The position numbers and the translations under genes are program-made. Shown here piece after piece: positions 32,901-41,196 of a stretch of 44,940 nucleotides of DNA (the stretch's first letter is position 1; each line of letters opens with the position of its first letter). Origin of the DNA: Bdellovibrionales bacterium (GTDB lineage Bacteria > Bdellovibrionota > Bdellovibrionia > Bdellovibrionales > UBA1609); NCBI GenBank assembly GCA_022450595.1, contig JAKUPT010000020.1, positions 1-44,940 of the forward strand, given 5' to 3'. The notes below the pieces were generated by a model. That model was not told the DNA's origin. It was given only the letters and a program-made list of their open reading frames with translations, and did no database searches.

Positions 32901-33788
32901 TTAATGAAAAGTTATGGGCTCTTGCTTTAAAAGTAAGTCCACGCGCTCTTTGTGAATAGCTTGTAATTCATAGTAGGCAAGTTTAATGCTTTTAGGAGTG
33001 TTGTTAATGTCGGTAAAAGACATATATCGTTTTAAATCATTATAAGCTTTGTTGGTTTGTCCTAATTCTTTGTACAATAAGGCTCTTTCAGACAGGCTGT
33101 GCAAATGATTTTTATCAACACTTAAATAAATATTTAACAGCTTTAGGTACACTTTGGGTGCATTAAATTTATTATAAAATGTCATCATTTGAAGTAAATA
33201 TTTTTTTAGTAAGTCAATGTCAGTTAGGCTTTCAAGGCAGAGCTTGTTTGAAGATTTAGAACCACGTTGGTTAAAACAGAGAATGATTTCTTGTTGGGTG
33301 AGACGTTTGGCTTTTAAAAACAAATTTAAAAACTGTTCGTCGTTGTTGTTTTTCCATGCCACAAGACACAAGTCACTGTGCTCGACCGCCTGAAGATCAA
33401 TGTTCAACTCTAAAGCAAAAAATAAAAATATCATTCTGCTTATAAAGGCCGTAGAGCTTCGTTGTGAGAGTGCGTTTGCAAGTTCCCAATGGGGGAGTTT
33501 TTCGTAGCCATTTTTATCTATAATTTCAAAATTTATTTTATTAAAAAAGTAATCAATCAAAATGCCTAGTCGGTCAGCTTCAGATTGATCTTTGACTAAG
33601 CTCTTAAGAGTGAGTAGGTGAGTTTTTAACTCTTTATAAAAAAGCTCAGAGTCACAATTTGGGTTAATGTACTGTTCTATATTCAGCATTAACAAAAGAA
33701 GATTGTTATTCTGGTTTGGCAAAGCTTGTATCTCTGCTTGTATCTGTTCAAGTGTGGGGCCAAATTGACTTTGCATAGAACTTATCAC
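32901..33788 (-). CDS. SirB1/transglutaminase-like protein with TPR-like tail
   Basis: The 295-residue protein has no signal peptide. Residues 80-190 resemble the SirB1 (Transglut_core2) family: a YFFNKINFEII segment, then the N/H-x-L-ANALSQRSSTAFISRMIFLFFALEL core and AVEHSDLCLVAW where family members have V-x-x-PGHF. The C-terminal third (about 215-290) looks like helical TPR repeats (KVYLKLLNIYLSVDKNHLHSLSERALLYKELGQTNKAYNDLKRY). The usual Cys and His catalytic positions are not apparent, so it is probably non-enzymatic. Function is unknown. It abuts the Na/Pi gene tail to tail. Confidence 0.6.
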   Translation of the reverse strand: MISSMQSQFGPTLEQIQAEIQALPNQNNNLLLLMLNIEQYINPNCDSELFYKELKTHLLTLKSLVKDQSEADRLGILIDYFFNKINFEIIDKNGYEKLPHWELANALSQRSSTAFISRMIFLFFALELNIDLQAVEHSDLCLVAWKNNNDEQFLNLFLKAKRLTQQEIILCFNQRGSKSSNKLCLESLTDIDLLKKYLLQMMTFYNKFNAPKVYLKLLNIYLSVDKNHLHSLSERALLYKELGQTNKAYNDLKRYMSFTDINNTPKSIKLAYYELQAIHKERVDLLLKQEPITFH

Positions 33789-33885
33789 TAATCAGATGCT
33801 GTAAATGTTTCAAGATTTTTATGGCACTAAATATTTGCGTCATATTTCAGAAGGCAAGTATGTATTAGCAGTCACTCTTAGAGCG

Positions 33886-33951
33886 AAATAAAGGCGGTGT
33901 CTGGACCTTTGTGTGGATGGTTGGCTGCAGAATTAGTTAAAGGCTTTATTT
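33886..33951 (+). other. Structured leader upstream of SpoIIE-like gene
   Basis: AAATAAAG (33886-33893) pairs with CTTTATTT (33944-33951), and CCTTT (33906-33910) pairs with AAAGG (33939-33943). The right arms are contiguous, giving a two-part stem with a 12-nt bulge. A promoter-like TTGCGT (33835-33840), 18 bp, TATGTA (33859-33864) would start transcription just upstream. It does not match a riboswitch class I recognise. Confidence 0.3.
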
Positions 33952-34041
33952 TGAGAGGATCTGTTACAAACAGGCGTTTAATTCATTTTCCAGCTTAGAA
34001 AAAGATTGACGCTCTATGAAAAGAAAACGGACAATTTCTCT

Positions 34042-34941
34042 ATGTCAGATGAAATAATAAGCAAATTGCGACAACAAATAGAAGATCTGCAAGCACAGCT
34101 TTCAGAGCGTGACGATGATGTGAATCGCTACAAACAAGAGTTAATAGCGGCAAACAGTCAGCTTGAGTCTTTAATAATGAATTTAAACCATGACATCAAT
34201 GTGATGCACCAAATTCAAAAGCTACTCATTCCAACAGAGTTTCCCAGCATTTCAGGCTTTGAATTTAGCACGAAATTTATAGCCGGAGGTCAGTCCGGTG
34301 GGGACTATTTAGATATTTTTTCCCATATGGACAAACTGCGGTTTGGAGTGCTTGTTTCCAGCAGTTCCGGCTATGGGGCTTCTACTTTGCTATTGTCTAT
34401 TTTGTTAAAATTGACCGGCACCATGGAGGCAAGGACTGGAGCCGAGCCAGAAAAAGTGGTTGAGATGATAAGATCCGAAGCTGTGCAGTCTTTAAAGCCA
34501 GAGGAGTTCTCTGATGTGTTCTACGCCCGTGTCGACCGGCGTAGCTTTGAGATGGACTACTGTTTGCTGGGCGATATCAGCGTTTTAGTGCAAGAGTATT
34601 CCTCCGGTGAGTTGAGGCTTTTGCCCGCAACGCAGGGTCCAATATCTGCTCAGCTCAAACAAGTCAAAGCCTCACAAAAACTCAGCTTGAATCCTCGGGA
34701 TCGAATTATTATTGTCTCCAAAGGTGTTTTACAGGCTGAGAATATTGAAGGCGAAGCCTACGGTCTCAAGCGACTTATGAGCTCCATTGCAAAAGCACCA
34801 AGCAAAGGTGTGCATGAGCTGAGAAACCAATTGCTTTTTGATGTGCAAAATTTTGCATCAGGTAAAAATCAAAAAGCCGACAGAACGGTAGTTGTGGCTG
34901 AAGTGAAAGACCGTGTGATAAAGCTAGCGAAAAAAAATTAA
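34042..34941 (+). CDS. SpoIIE/RsbU-like phosphatase-fold protein with lost metal ligands
   Basis: I choose ATG 34042; a TTG at 34006 is possible. Neither has a strong ribosome site. The 299-residue protein has an N-terminal coiled coil (5-60) followed by a PP2C-type SpoIIE domain beginning QIQKLLIPTEFP. The first metal motif GGDYLD (D88, D91) remains. The D-V-x-GHG motif reads SSSSGYG (106-112), TDG reads SKG (226-228) and the terminal DD reads AD (A279-D280). Most Mn/Mg ligands are therefore gone and activity is doubtful. It may bind an anti-sigma-factor antagonist or act as a regulator. The lipase gene follows 16 bp later. Confidence 0.8.
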   Translation: MSDEIISKLRQQIEDLQAQLSERDDDVNRYKQELIAANSQLESLIMNLNHDINVMHQIQKLLIPTEFPSISGFEFSTKFIAGGQSGGDYLDIFSHMDKLRFGVLVSSSSGYGASTLLLSILLKLTGTMEARTGAEPEKVVEMIRSEAVQSLKPEEFSDVFYARVDRRSFEMDYCLLGDISVLVQEYSSGELRLLPATQGPISAQLKQVKASQKLSLNPRDRIIIVSKGVLQAENIEGEAYGLKRLMSSIAKAPSKGVHELRNQLLFDVQNFASGKNQKADRTVVVAEVKDRVIKLAKKN

Positions 34942-34957
34942 AAGGATTGTTGTTTCT

Positions 34958-35728
34958 GTGTTGATAAAAATTGATTTTGAAAATGTGATTCAAACAATTC
35001 AAGCTGGTGGGAAAGAGTTAAGAGCCCACTTAAAAGCTGTACAGCACTACCCCTTGGGGTTGATTAAAGTCAACGAAGTGGCCTCTTCTCATCCTGTGAC
35101 AAGCTTCAACCCAAGACCAGTTTTGCTTTTGCATGGTGTGATCCATAATCGCTCAGCATTTTTGTCATTAAAAAAACAAATGCGCAGTTGGGGCTGGAGC
35201 AATATCTTTACATTAAACTATTCTACAAGGCATGGCAGTCTGACTGGTATGGTTGAAGATCTCGCATCAAAAATAGAACAGATTCAAAAAAAAACATGCT
35301 GTAAAGAAATTGATATCATTGCCCATAGCCTGGGGGGCCTTGTTGCAAGGCAGTACATGTGCTCGGCTTTAAGTGCGGGTCACATCAACACGTTGTTGAC
35401 GTTGGGAACCGCTCATCAGGGAACATCTGCCAGTTCATTTTTAAAATTATTTCTATCAGGCAGTCTTTCAAAAGATCTGCGCCGAGACTCTTTTTATATT
35501 AAAGCCTTAAATAACACTCCCATTCCTAAAGGCAGTCGACTGATCAGTGTATATTCGAATAAGGATTGGACGGTTTGGCCCACAAACTCGGCTCATGTCG
35601 AAAGTGAAAGAGCCGTCAACATTGAATTGGATCATGTGGGACATGTTGGCCTTTTGTATGACTCTCGTGTGTTTTCTATTATAAAAAATCAGATAGGTCG
35701 CAAGACACCTACCCACTTAAGTATGTAG
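34958..35728 (+). CDS. Lipase/PGAP1-like alpha/beta hydrolase
   Basis: The 256-residue protein starts at GTG 34958 with AAAAGGA 11 nt upstream. It has LLLHGVIHNRSAF for the oxyanion loop, nucleophile Ser in IDIIAHSLGGLVARQYM and the TLGTAHQGTSAS signature of triacylglycerol lipase/PGAP1 relatives. A SNKDWTVWPTNSA region may supply the Asp and ELDHVGHVGLLY the His. There is no signal peptide. Family members hydrolyse acyl esters of lipids. It is probably co-transcribed with the SpoIIE-like gene. Confidence 0.87.
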   Translation: MLIKIDFENVIQTIQAGGKELRAHLKAVQHYPLGLIKVNEVASSHPVTSFNPRPVLLLHGVIHNRSAFLSLKKQMRSWGWSNIFTLNYSTRHGSLTGMVEDLASKIEQIQKKTCCKEIDIIAHSLGGLVARQYMCSALSAGHINTLLTLGTAHQGTSASSFLKLFLSGSLSKDLRRDSFYIKALNNTPIPKGSRLISVYSNKDWTVWPTNSAHVESERAVNIELDHVGHVGLLYDSRVFSIIKNQIGRKTPTHLSM

Positions 35729-35845
35729 ACAAAAATATATAACTATAACTTGGTGCCCATATTCTTGTACGACAGCCGCGAATAGTGTAAACCTAGAGCA
35801 TGTTTTATTTTTTCACAAATCACTTAAATAAAGGGGGAATGACCC

Positions 35846-36895
35846 ATGGCTGAAGTATACGCAGGAGCAGTGGATAAAGGTCTTGAAGGGGTCATAGCTT
35901 GTACAACCGCAATTTCATCAATAGTCGATGCAACACTTTGCTATCGTGGTTACTTGATTGAAGATCTTGCCGCCAACTCAAGCTATGAAGAGGTTGTGTT
36001 TTTACTATGGAACGATCGACTGCCATCTAAGCAAGAGTTAGATAATTTTAAAAAAACATTGAGCAAAGACATCAGTTTAAAACCAGAAACTGTGAACATG
36101 TTAAAGCTTTTACCAACCAAAGATGTTCACCCCATGGCATGGTTAAGAACAGCGGTTTCTTCTTTAGCTCTTTGGGATGAAGACGCACAAGACGATTCTG
36201 AAGAGGCCAGATTTAGAGTGGCTTCCAGACTGACTGCTAAAATGGGAACGCTTGTGGCATTATTTGAAAGATTTCGTCAAGGCAAAGACTATGTAGAACC
36301 AAACCCTGAAAAAAGTTTTGCTTGGAATTTTAATTACATGCTTACAGGAAAAGAGCCCGATCAAGACATCGTAGATGTGTTTGACACTTGCATGATTTTA
36401 CATGCCGATCATGAGTTAAACTGTTCAGCTTTTGCCTCTCGTGTTACAGCCTCTTCTTTAAGTGATGTTTACTCTTCTGTTACCAGTGGTATCGGCGCTT
36501 TAAAAGGACCACTTCACGGTGGAGCCAACGAGCAGGTGATGCGCATGTTAATCGAGGTGGGCTCAGTAGAGAAAGCCAAAGAGTGGGTTAAAGACGCCTT
36601 AGCTAGCAAGAAAAAGATCATGGGTTTTGGACACCGTGTTTATAAAAATGGAGATCCAAGAGCCAAGATCTTAAGAAGCATGAGTGAAAAGCTATGTAAT
36701 AAAGCCGGAACTCAATATTATGAGATGTCTAAAATTATTGACGAGACTGTACAAAAAGAAAAAGGCTTACTTCCAAACGTGGATTTCTACTCAGCCTCAG
36801 TTTACTACAGCATGGGCATCCCGTTAGATCTATACACTCCCATCTTTGCCACCTCTCGTGTGAGTGGTTGGTTGGCCCATATTTTTGAGCAATAA
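35846..36895 (+). CDS. gltA: Citrate synthase
   Basis: The 349-residue enzyme condenses oxaloacetate with acetyl-CoA to enter the TCA cycle. Catalytic residues are H224 (GPLHGGANEQVM), H263 (GFGHRVYKNGDPRA) and D313 (NVDFYSASVYY). LHADHELNCSAFASRV is the other family signature. It is the short type that lacks the N-terminal NADH-sensitive domain, so 2-methylcitrate synthase is an alternative; no prp genes are present. A G-rich AAAGGGGG site precedes the ATG. A strong terminator follows, so it is a single-gene unit. Confidence 0.93.
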   Translation: MAEVYAGAVDKGLEGVIACTTAISSIVDATLCYRGYLIEDLAANSSYEEVVFLLWNDRLPSKQELDNFKKTLSKDISLKPETVNMLKLLPTKDVHPMAWLRTAVSSLALWDEDAQDDSEEARFRVASRLTAKMGTLVALFERFRQGKDYVEPNPEKSFAWNFNYMLTGKEPDQDIVDVFDTCMILHADHELNCSAFASRVTASSLSDVYSSVTSGIGALKGPLHGGANEQVMRMLIEVGSVEKAKEWVKDALASKKKIMGFGHRVYKNGDPRAKILRSMSEKLCNKAGTQYYEMSKIIDETVQKEKGLLPNVDFYSASVYYSMGIPLDLYTPIFATSRVSGWLAHIFEQ

Positions 36896-36994
36896 ACAAA
36901 CAACCGCATTTACCGTCCTCGTGGTGAATGGGTGGGAAAAAACGGCCTTAAATACACACCAATATCTGAAAGATAATCAAAGCTTCATTTTAAA

Positions 36995-37036
36995 ACGACG
37001 ACCCCTTTGTGGTCGTCGTAGTTTTGTGTTTTTACA
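36995..37036 (+). terminator. Rho-independent terminator of gltA
   Basis: ACGACGACC (36995-37003) and GGTCGTCGT (37011-37019) form a perfect 9-bp stem with a 7-nt loop, followed by AGTTTTGTGTTTTT. It lies 100 bp after the gltA stop. The rest of the 347-bp gap to 37242 holds no gene I can support; a GTG-initiated frame at 37009-37236 begins inside this hairpin. Confidence 0.85.
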
Positions 37037-37242
37037 GTTCACTGAATAAAAACTCAAACGAAATATTAGAACAGCTTCAGAACATATCCTCTGTGTTTGA
37101 AACACCTAAGATTACACCTAGTTTGATAAACACTAGAGAGTTAAGCTGGAACCCAGGCTATTTCCATATTTATTTGTATACCTTGTGTATTATTTTGAGA
37201 CTAAGCTATTTAGTGAAAGCCACAAGAAGACGATAAGCCATT

Positions 37243-37941
37243 ATGATGAATCGGCGCAAACTTCTCTGCTTTTTTGAGTCCTCTTATCTTGAGGAAACCT
37301 TTAAGGACATTTCTAATGAACTGCATATGCCAGTGATGTTTAAAAAGCAGTGGTCTGAACTTCATCCAATATTACTATCCAAGCAAGTCGACACCTTAAT
37401 CATTGAGTGTATGCAGCCCAATGAAACTTTAATCACTTATTTAAAGCAAACCTTGGATAAAAACTTAGTTAGAAAAGTTTTATTTTTAACCTACCATGAT
37501 GTTTATCAATCACTGATTAAAAATAGACTTCTTTTGGAAGTGCCTCGTAATTGGTACAACGTTATGCTTCCAGAACTGACAGATAATTTAAAAACTTTAT
37601 TAATTAAAACATCAGCTGCGATCAATGTGCCGGGGCAAAAGTTTCCTCGCTATGAAGCCAACTTTCCTATAGAGATAAGCTCTCTATCAAGCTCACAAAA
37701 TATGGGCGCGAAAATGATCAATTTGTCCTATGGTGGTGTTCAATGCACTTGTCCTACAAACACAGAGTTTAAGGCCGGTGAATATATTCGTTTGAATGTT
37801 AAGCTTACTGACTTAAATAAGTCTCACACATTGAATGCTAAAATTGTATGGATAGAAGATAAAGCTCAAGCCCCAAAAAAAATGGGGCTAGCCTTTGTGT
37901 CTCAGCAAGATATGTACAGTGAAATGTTAAATGCTATTTAA
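37243..37941 (+). CDS. PilZ-domain protein with degenerate receiver-like N-terminus
   Basis: The 232-residue protein has two parts. Residues 5-120 look like a receiver fold without the acidic pair (KLLCFFESSYLEETF, VDTLIIEC, KVLFLTYHD). Residues 133-228 form a PilZ domain with N160-x-S162-x2-G165 (NLSYGGV) and the closing IVWIEDKAQAPKKMGLAFV. PilZ binds c-di-GMP through R-x3-R plus D/N-x-S-x2-G; here the first motif reads R136-YEA-N140, so the second Arg is missing. It may bind weakly or not at all. Its end overlaps the convergent gene by 8 bp. Confidence 0.82.
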   Translation: MMNRRKLLCFFESSYLEETFKDISNELHMPVMFKKQWSELHPILLSKQVDTLIIECMQPNETLITYLKQTLDKNLVRKVLFLTYHDVYQSLIKNRLLLEVPRNWYNVMLPELTDNLKTLLIKTSAAINVPGQKFPRYEANFPIEISSLSSSQNMGAKMINLSYGGVQCTCPTNTEFKAGEYIRLNVKLTDLNKSHTLNAKIVWIEDKAQAPKKMGLAFVSQQDMYSEMLNAI

Positions 37942-38497
37942 AAAATGGAAATTCATGAGAGTCAGACCAGCTCTTGACCTCTTGAAAAGCCTGATGACTT
38001 TCACAGCCTTTGTGTTCTAACTGTTTTTTAAACTCATTAGAAGTCCATTGTGATTTTTTAAAGGGGCCACCAAAACTACTCTTTCGAATATGGGTGTTCG
38101 AAAAGTCATTTAAAGCTAAAAGAAAAATAGCAGCATGTTTTTTTGTTTTTAAAACATTTTTAGCCTCTTCAATTTTATAGACCTCGTCTAAAGAGCGATT
38201 GATAATATTAATTTCTGACTGCGCAATGACTTTTGTTTCATCCCAATTTTGACATTGGTAAAATAAGTACTTTTCAAGCATCAAGCCTTTCTTTTTAAAA
38301 GCCTCACTGTCGACAAAAATCTCTGAATCATTAACAGTAAGCAGTTGTGAAGGCCTGCTTTCTTTTGCGCTAGCAAAAAAAGTAATAATGCCGCCAATGG
38401 CTTGAACAACTAAAATTGGTGCGCCAATAATGTCAGCCTTTAGCGGTAGAGCCATGGCTAAGACTAAAGCTAAACTGGTGATTTGATTTTTAAACAT
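37934..38497 (-). CDS. Secreted hypothetical protein
   Basis: The 187-residue protein has a near-perfect AAGGAGG ribosome site and a signal peptide (MFKNQITSLALVLAMALPLKA). A second hydrophobic stretch (about 27-43, APILVVQAIGGIITFFA) could anchor it in the membrane. The remainder is polar and helical with cysteines at about 81 and 169 (FYQCQNWDE, HKGCESHQ) that could pair in the periplasm. No family is recognised. It is convergent with the PilZ gene and divergent from the enoyl-CoA hydratase-like gene. Confidence 0.75.
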   Translation of the reverse strand: MFKNQITSLALVLAMALPLKADIIGAPILVVQAIGGIITFFASAKESRPSQLLTVNDSEIFVDSEAFKKKGLMLEKYLFYQCQNWDETKVIAQSEINIINRSLDEVYKIEEAKNVLKTKKHAAIFLLALNDFSNTHIRKSSFGGPFKKSQWTSNEFKKQLEHKGCESHQAFQEVKSWSDSHEFPFFK

Positions 38498-38631
38498 AAT
38501 TCCCCTCCTTAAAAGAAATCAAAACTACAGTCTTTTTACTCACAAGGCTAATATAAAAACAGTTTGAAAATCTTACCCATAGGTGGGAACAATAAGGTGT
38601 GTTGAGTTTACAAACAAAGAGGTGTTTTTTC

Positions 38632-39324
38632 ATGAGTAAAGCTTTAACCCATCAATGGTTGGCAGATAAGGTTTTAAATATAGACTATTGCAATTTGCAA
38701 TCAGCAAACAGTCTGACTCCTGAACTATTAACTGAAGTTTTATCGATCATTGAAGAGCAGCAGCCCCTGGCTTTGATATTTACCTCTTCGCACCCTCGAG
38801 TGTATTGCTCTGGAGGCAACCTTAAAAAATATGCTCAAATGACAGAGGCTGAAAGTCGCAAATCCAATCAACAGATGCGAGAGCTATTAGACCGGTTTTC
38901 TAAAATGCCGGTGCACACGGTGGCCTTTGTCACAGGTGATTGTTTTGGTGGTGGTTTAGAGTTTTTATCCAGTTTTGATGAAGTTCATGCCATGCCCTAT
39001 TGTTTGTTTGGTTTTTGGCAAAAAAAACAGACATTAAGTTTTGGCTGGGGAGGTTTTGAAAGACTTAAAAAAAGACTTTCTGAGAAATCACTTCTTGTTT
39101 CTCTACAAAACTCTCAGACTTTAATTTCTTCTCAAGCTTTAAAGCTTGGACTTATTGACAGTGTAGAAACAGACTTAAATGTCTTAGTTAATCATATTAG
39201 TAAATGCATTCGCACCGAAAACTTTAAAGTTATAAAAGGTCTTCAAAGTAAAAATGAAACTGAAGTTTTTGAAAGTCTTTGGTTTTCAAAAGATCATAAA
39301 AAAAAGCTTGAGGGCCGCAAATAA
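38632..39324 (+). CDS. Enoyl-CoA hydratase/isomerase family protein
   Basis: The start is ATG 38632, 7 nt after GAGGTG; an upstream in-frame GTG has no such site. The 230-residue crotonase-fold protein has the oxyanion loops YCSGGNLKKYAQM and TGDCFGGGLEFLSSFDEV, and ALKLGLIDSVE near the end. It is shorter than the usual ~260 residues at the C-terminus. The FGFWQKKQTLSFGWGG region lacks a recognisable catalytic Glu pair, so the reaction is unclear. It stands alone, tail to tail with nth. Confidence 0.82.
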   Translation: MSKALTHQWLADKVLNIDYCNLQSANSLTPELLTEVLSIIEEQQPLALIFTSSHPRVYCSGGNLKKYAQMTEAESRKSNQQMRELLDRFSKMPVHTVAFVTGDCFGGGLEFLSSFDEVHAMPYCLFGFWQKKQTLSFGWGGFERLKKRLSEKSLLVSLQNSQTLISSQALKLGLIDSVETDLNVLVNHISKCIRTENFKVIKGLQSKNETEVFESLWFSKDHKKKLEGRK

Positions 39325-39325
39325 A

Positions 39326-39988
39326 TCATTCCCTGTAGCTGGGGCAAATGTCATCTAAAAAACAAGTGGTGCATTTGGGCTTGCGGGCTTTACAAACTTG
39401 TCGACCGTGAAAAATAAGCCAATGAGAAAACATGATCCAATGTTTTTTATCAATCAACTCACAGAGCTCTTTTTCAATAAGAACAGGGTTGTCTTTTTTA
39501 GTAAACTCTAATCTTTGTGATAAACGCCTTACATGTGTATCTACCACCACGCCGGAGCTAATATTAAAACTATTTCCTAATACAACATTCGCAGTCTTTC
39601 GGCCCACACCTGCCAGTGAGGTCATCTCATCTATAGTTTTAGGGAGCTCTCCCTTGAATTCGGTCAATAATTTTTGAGCACAAGCTTTAATGTTTTTTGC
39701 TTTATTTTTGTAAAACCCCGTGGGTTTAACATCTTGCTCTAATTCGTTGATGTCAGCACTGGCAAAATGTTTGAGTGAGGGATATTTTTTAAAAAGAGAT
39801 TTTGTGACAATATTCACTCGTTCATCGGTGCACTGAGCACTTAAAATCGTTGCAATCAATAGCTCTTCCGGAGTGCTATGGTCTAGGGCGCAATGGGCAT
39901 CAGGATAGTATTTTTTGAGTCTTTTGATGACCTCTTGTGCGCGCTTTTTTTTCTTTTCTTTGGACTCTCTCATAGTGTCATAGTTCAT
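39326..39988 (-). CDS. nth: Endonuclease III
   Basis: The start is ATG 39988, preceded by AGGAG. The 220-residue DNA glycosylase/AP lyase removes oxidised pyrimidines. The helix-hairpin-helix LAGVGRKTANVVLG carries catalytic K131, VVVDTHVRRLSQRL supplies D150, and the C-terminal cluster loop is C-x6-C-x2-C-x5-C (CKARKPKCTTCFLDDIC) for a [4Fe-4S] centre. It is divergent from the GNAT gene. Confidence 0.96.
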   Translation of the reverse strand: MNYDTMRESKEKKKKRAQEVIKRLKKYYPDAHCALDHSTPEELLIATILSAQCTDERVNIVTKSLFKKYPSLKHFASADINELEQDVKPTGFYKNKAKNIKACAQKLLTEFKGELPKTIDEMTSLAGVGRKTANVVLGNSFNISSGVVVDTHVRRLSQRLEFTKKDNPVLIEKELCELIDKKHWIMFSHWLIFHGRQVCKARKPKCTTCFLDDICPSYRE

Positions 39989-40103
39989 AGCACTCCTGTC
40001 TGTGAAGGGCAAACAGGAACTTAGACCAGAGATGTACTCTGACAAAAGAATAGTTTTCGTGTTTCAGGGGTTATTGTGTCGCGAATACAGATACAATAAA
40101 CAT

Positions 40104-41189
40104 ATGGAAGCTCAAAAAATATCAAAACAAGATTATCCAAAATTATTAGAGTTTTTAAATCAGCAGCTAAGACCCCATGTGGAGTGGTCTATTGAGGCGG
40201 AATACCCTCAGGTCTTTCAAACTCATAACCAGTCTCGCATGATGGTGGTAAAAAATAATGAGGGCGAAATACTCTCCCATGCGCTTTACAAAGTTCTTCC
40301 CATTAAGTCCATTTATGGAATGATCAAACTCGCAGCCATTGGCTCAGTTGTGACTCACACTAAGCATCGAGGAAAAGGCTATAGCCGTAAAGTGGTGCAA
40401 GCCTGTGTGGATCAGGCAAAGTCTGAGGGATGTGAGTTAAGTATACTTTGGTCGGATCTATTTGATTTTTATAAGGGCATGAATTTTTATAAAACTGGTT
40501 ATGAATACGCCTTTATGGTAGATCGGCCTTTAACAGAAAAACAAAATCACTTTCATGTAGGAGCCAATGTCTCCGCCTCAACCATTGAAAATCTATACCG
40601 CAAACAAAGCTTTCAGGTGTTAAGAAAAACTATAGATTTTGAAGCCAATTTAAAAATACCCAAATCCTACGTTTACACTTTGTGGGACAAAAGCAATAAG
40701 CTTTTAAGTTACGCCATAGAGGGTAAAGGTGTGGATTTTACAGGATATATTCATGAGTGGGGTGGAGGGGTGAACTCTATAAAAGAACTTCTGACTCATA
40801 TATACTCTTATCGACAACAAAACCTCACACTCATAGTTCCAGGTCACAGTGTTAACCTCAGGGGAGACTTAAAAAACCTTGGGATAAAAAACCATTTAGG
40901 AATTCTGGGGCTAGTTCGCTTACTGGGATTAGAAAGCCTAACTGCAAAAATGAATCTGTATTGTAAGAGGCTTGGCTATGCTGTTGAGTTTGAAGCTACG
41001 GACAACCAATCACTTGTGATCCGCTCAGGTGAAGAAAAGGTGCTCTTAACTGGAGAAGAAGTGATTTTACAAACTTTGTTTGGCCCCCATGAGCTTTTGG
41101 GCGACAAAGCCTTGAACAATTTTTTGCAGTCAAAGCTAAAAAATATTTTACCTCTTCCTCTGTGGGTTTGGGGTTGGGATTCCATTTAG
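40104..41189 (+). CDS. GNAT-family acetyltransferase, two-domain
   Basis: I prefer ATG 40104 as start because the N-terminal sequence then resembles a GNAT start; no strong ribosome site is visible and longer versions (40032, 40002) overlap nth. The 361-residue protein has a GNAT domain (about 1-145) with acetyl-CoA motif SVVTHTKHRGKGYSRKVVQ (R-G-x-G-Y/F) and the later LSILWSDLFDFYKGMNFYKTGYEY. The C-terminal part (about 160-361) is of unknown type; it includes YIHEWGGGVNSIKELLTHIY and resembles Eis-like multi-domain acetyltransferases only loosely. The substrate is unknown. The lipoprotein gene follows 7 bp later. Confidence 0.8.
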   Translation: MEAQKISKQDYPKLLEFLNQQLRPHVEWSIEAEYPQVFQTHNQSRMMVVKNNEGEILSHALYKVLPIKSIYGMIKLAAIGSVVTHTKHRGKGYSRKVVQACVDQAKSEGCELSILWSDLFDFYKGMNFYKTGYEYAFMVDRPLTEKQNHFHVGANVSASTIENLYRKQSFQVLRKTIDFEANLKIPKSYVYTLWDKSNKLLSYAIEGKGVDFTGYIHEWGGGVNSIKELLTHIYSYRQQNLTLIVPGHSVNLRGDLKNLGIKNHLGILGLVRLLGLESLTAKMNLYCKRLGYAVEFEATDNQSLVIRSGEEKVLLTGEEVILQTLFGPHELLGDKALNNFLQSKLKNILPLPLWVWGWDSI

Positions 41190-41196
41190 GAGAATT

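Noticed and set aside
37009-37236. 75-codon frame after gltA
   Set aside because: It starts with GTG inside the terminator hairpin, lacks a ribosome site and has no family resemblance.
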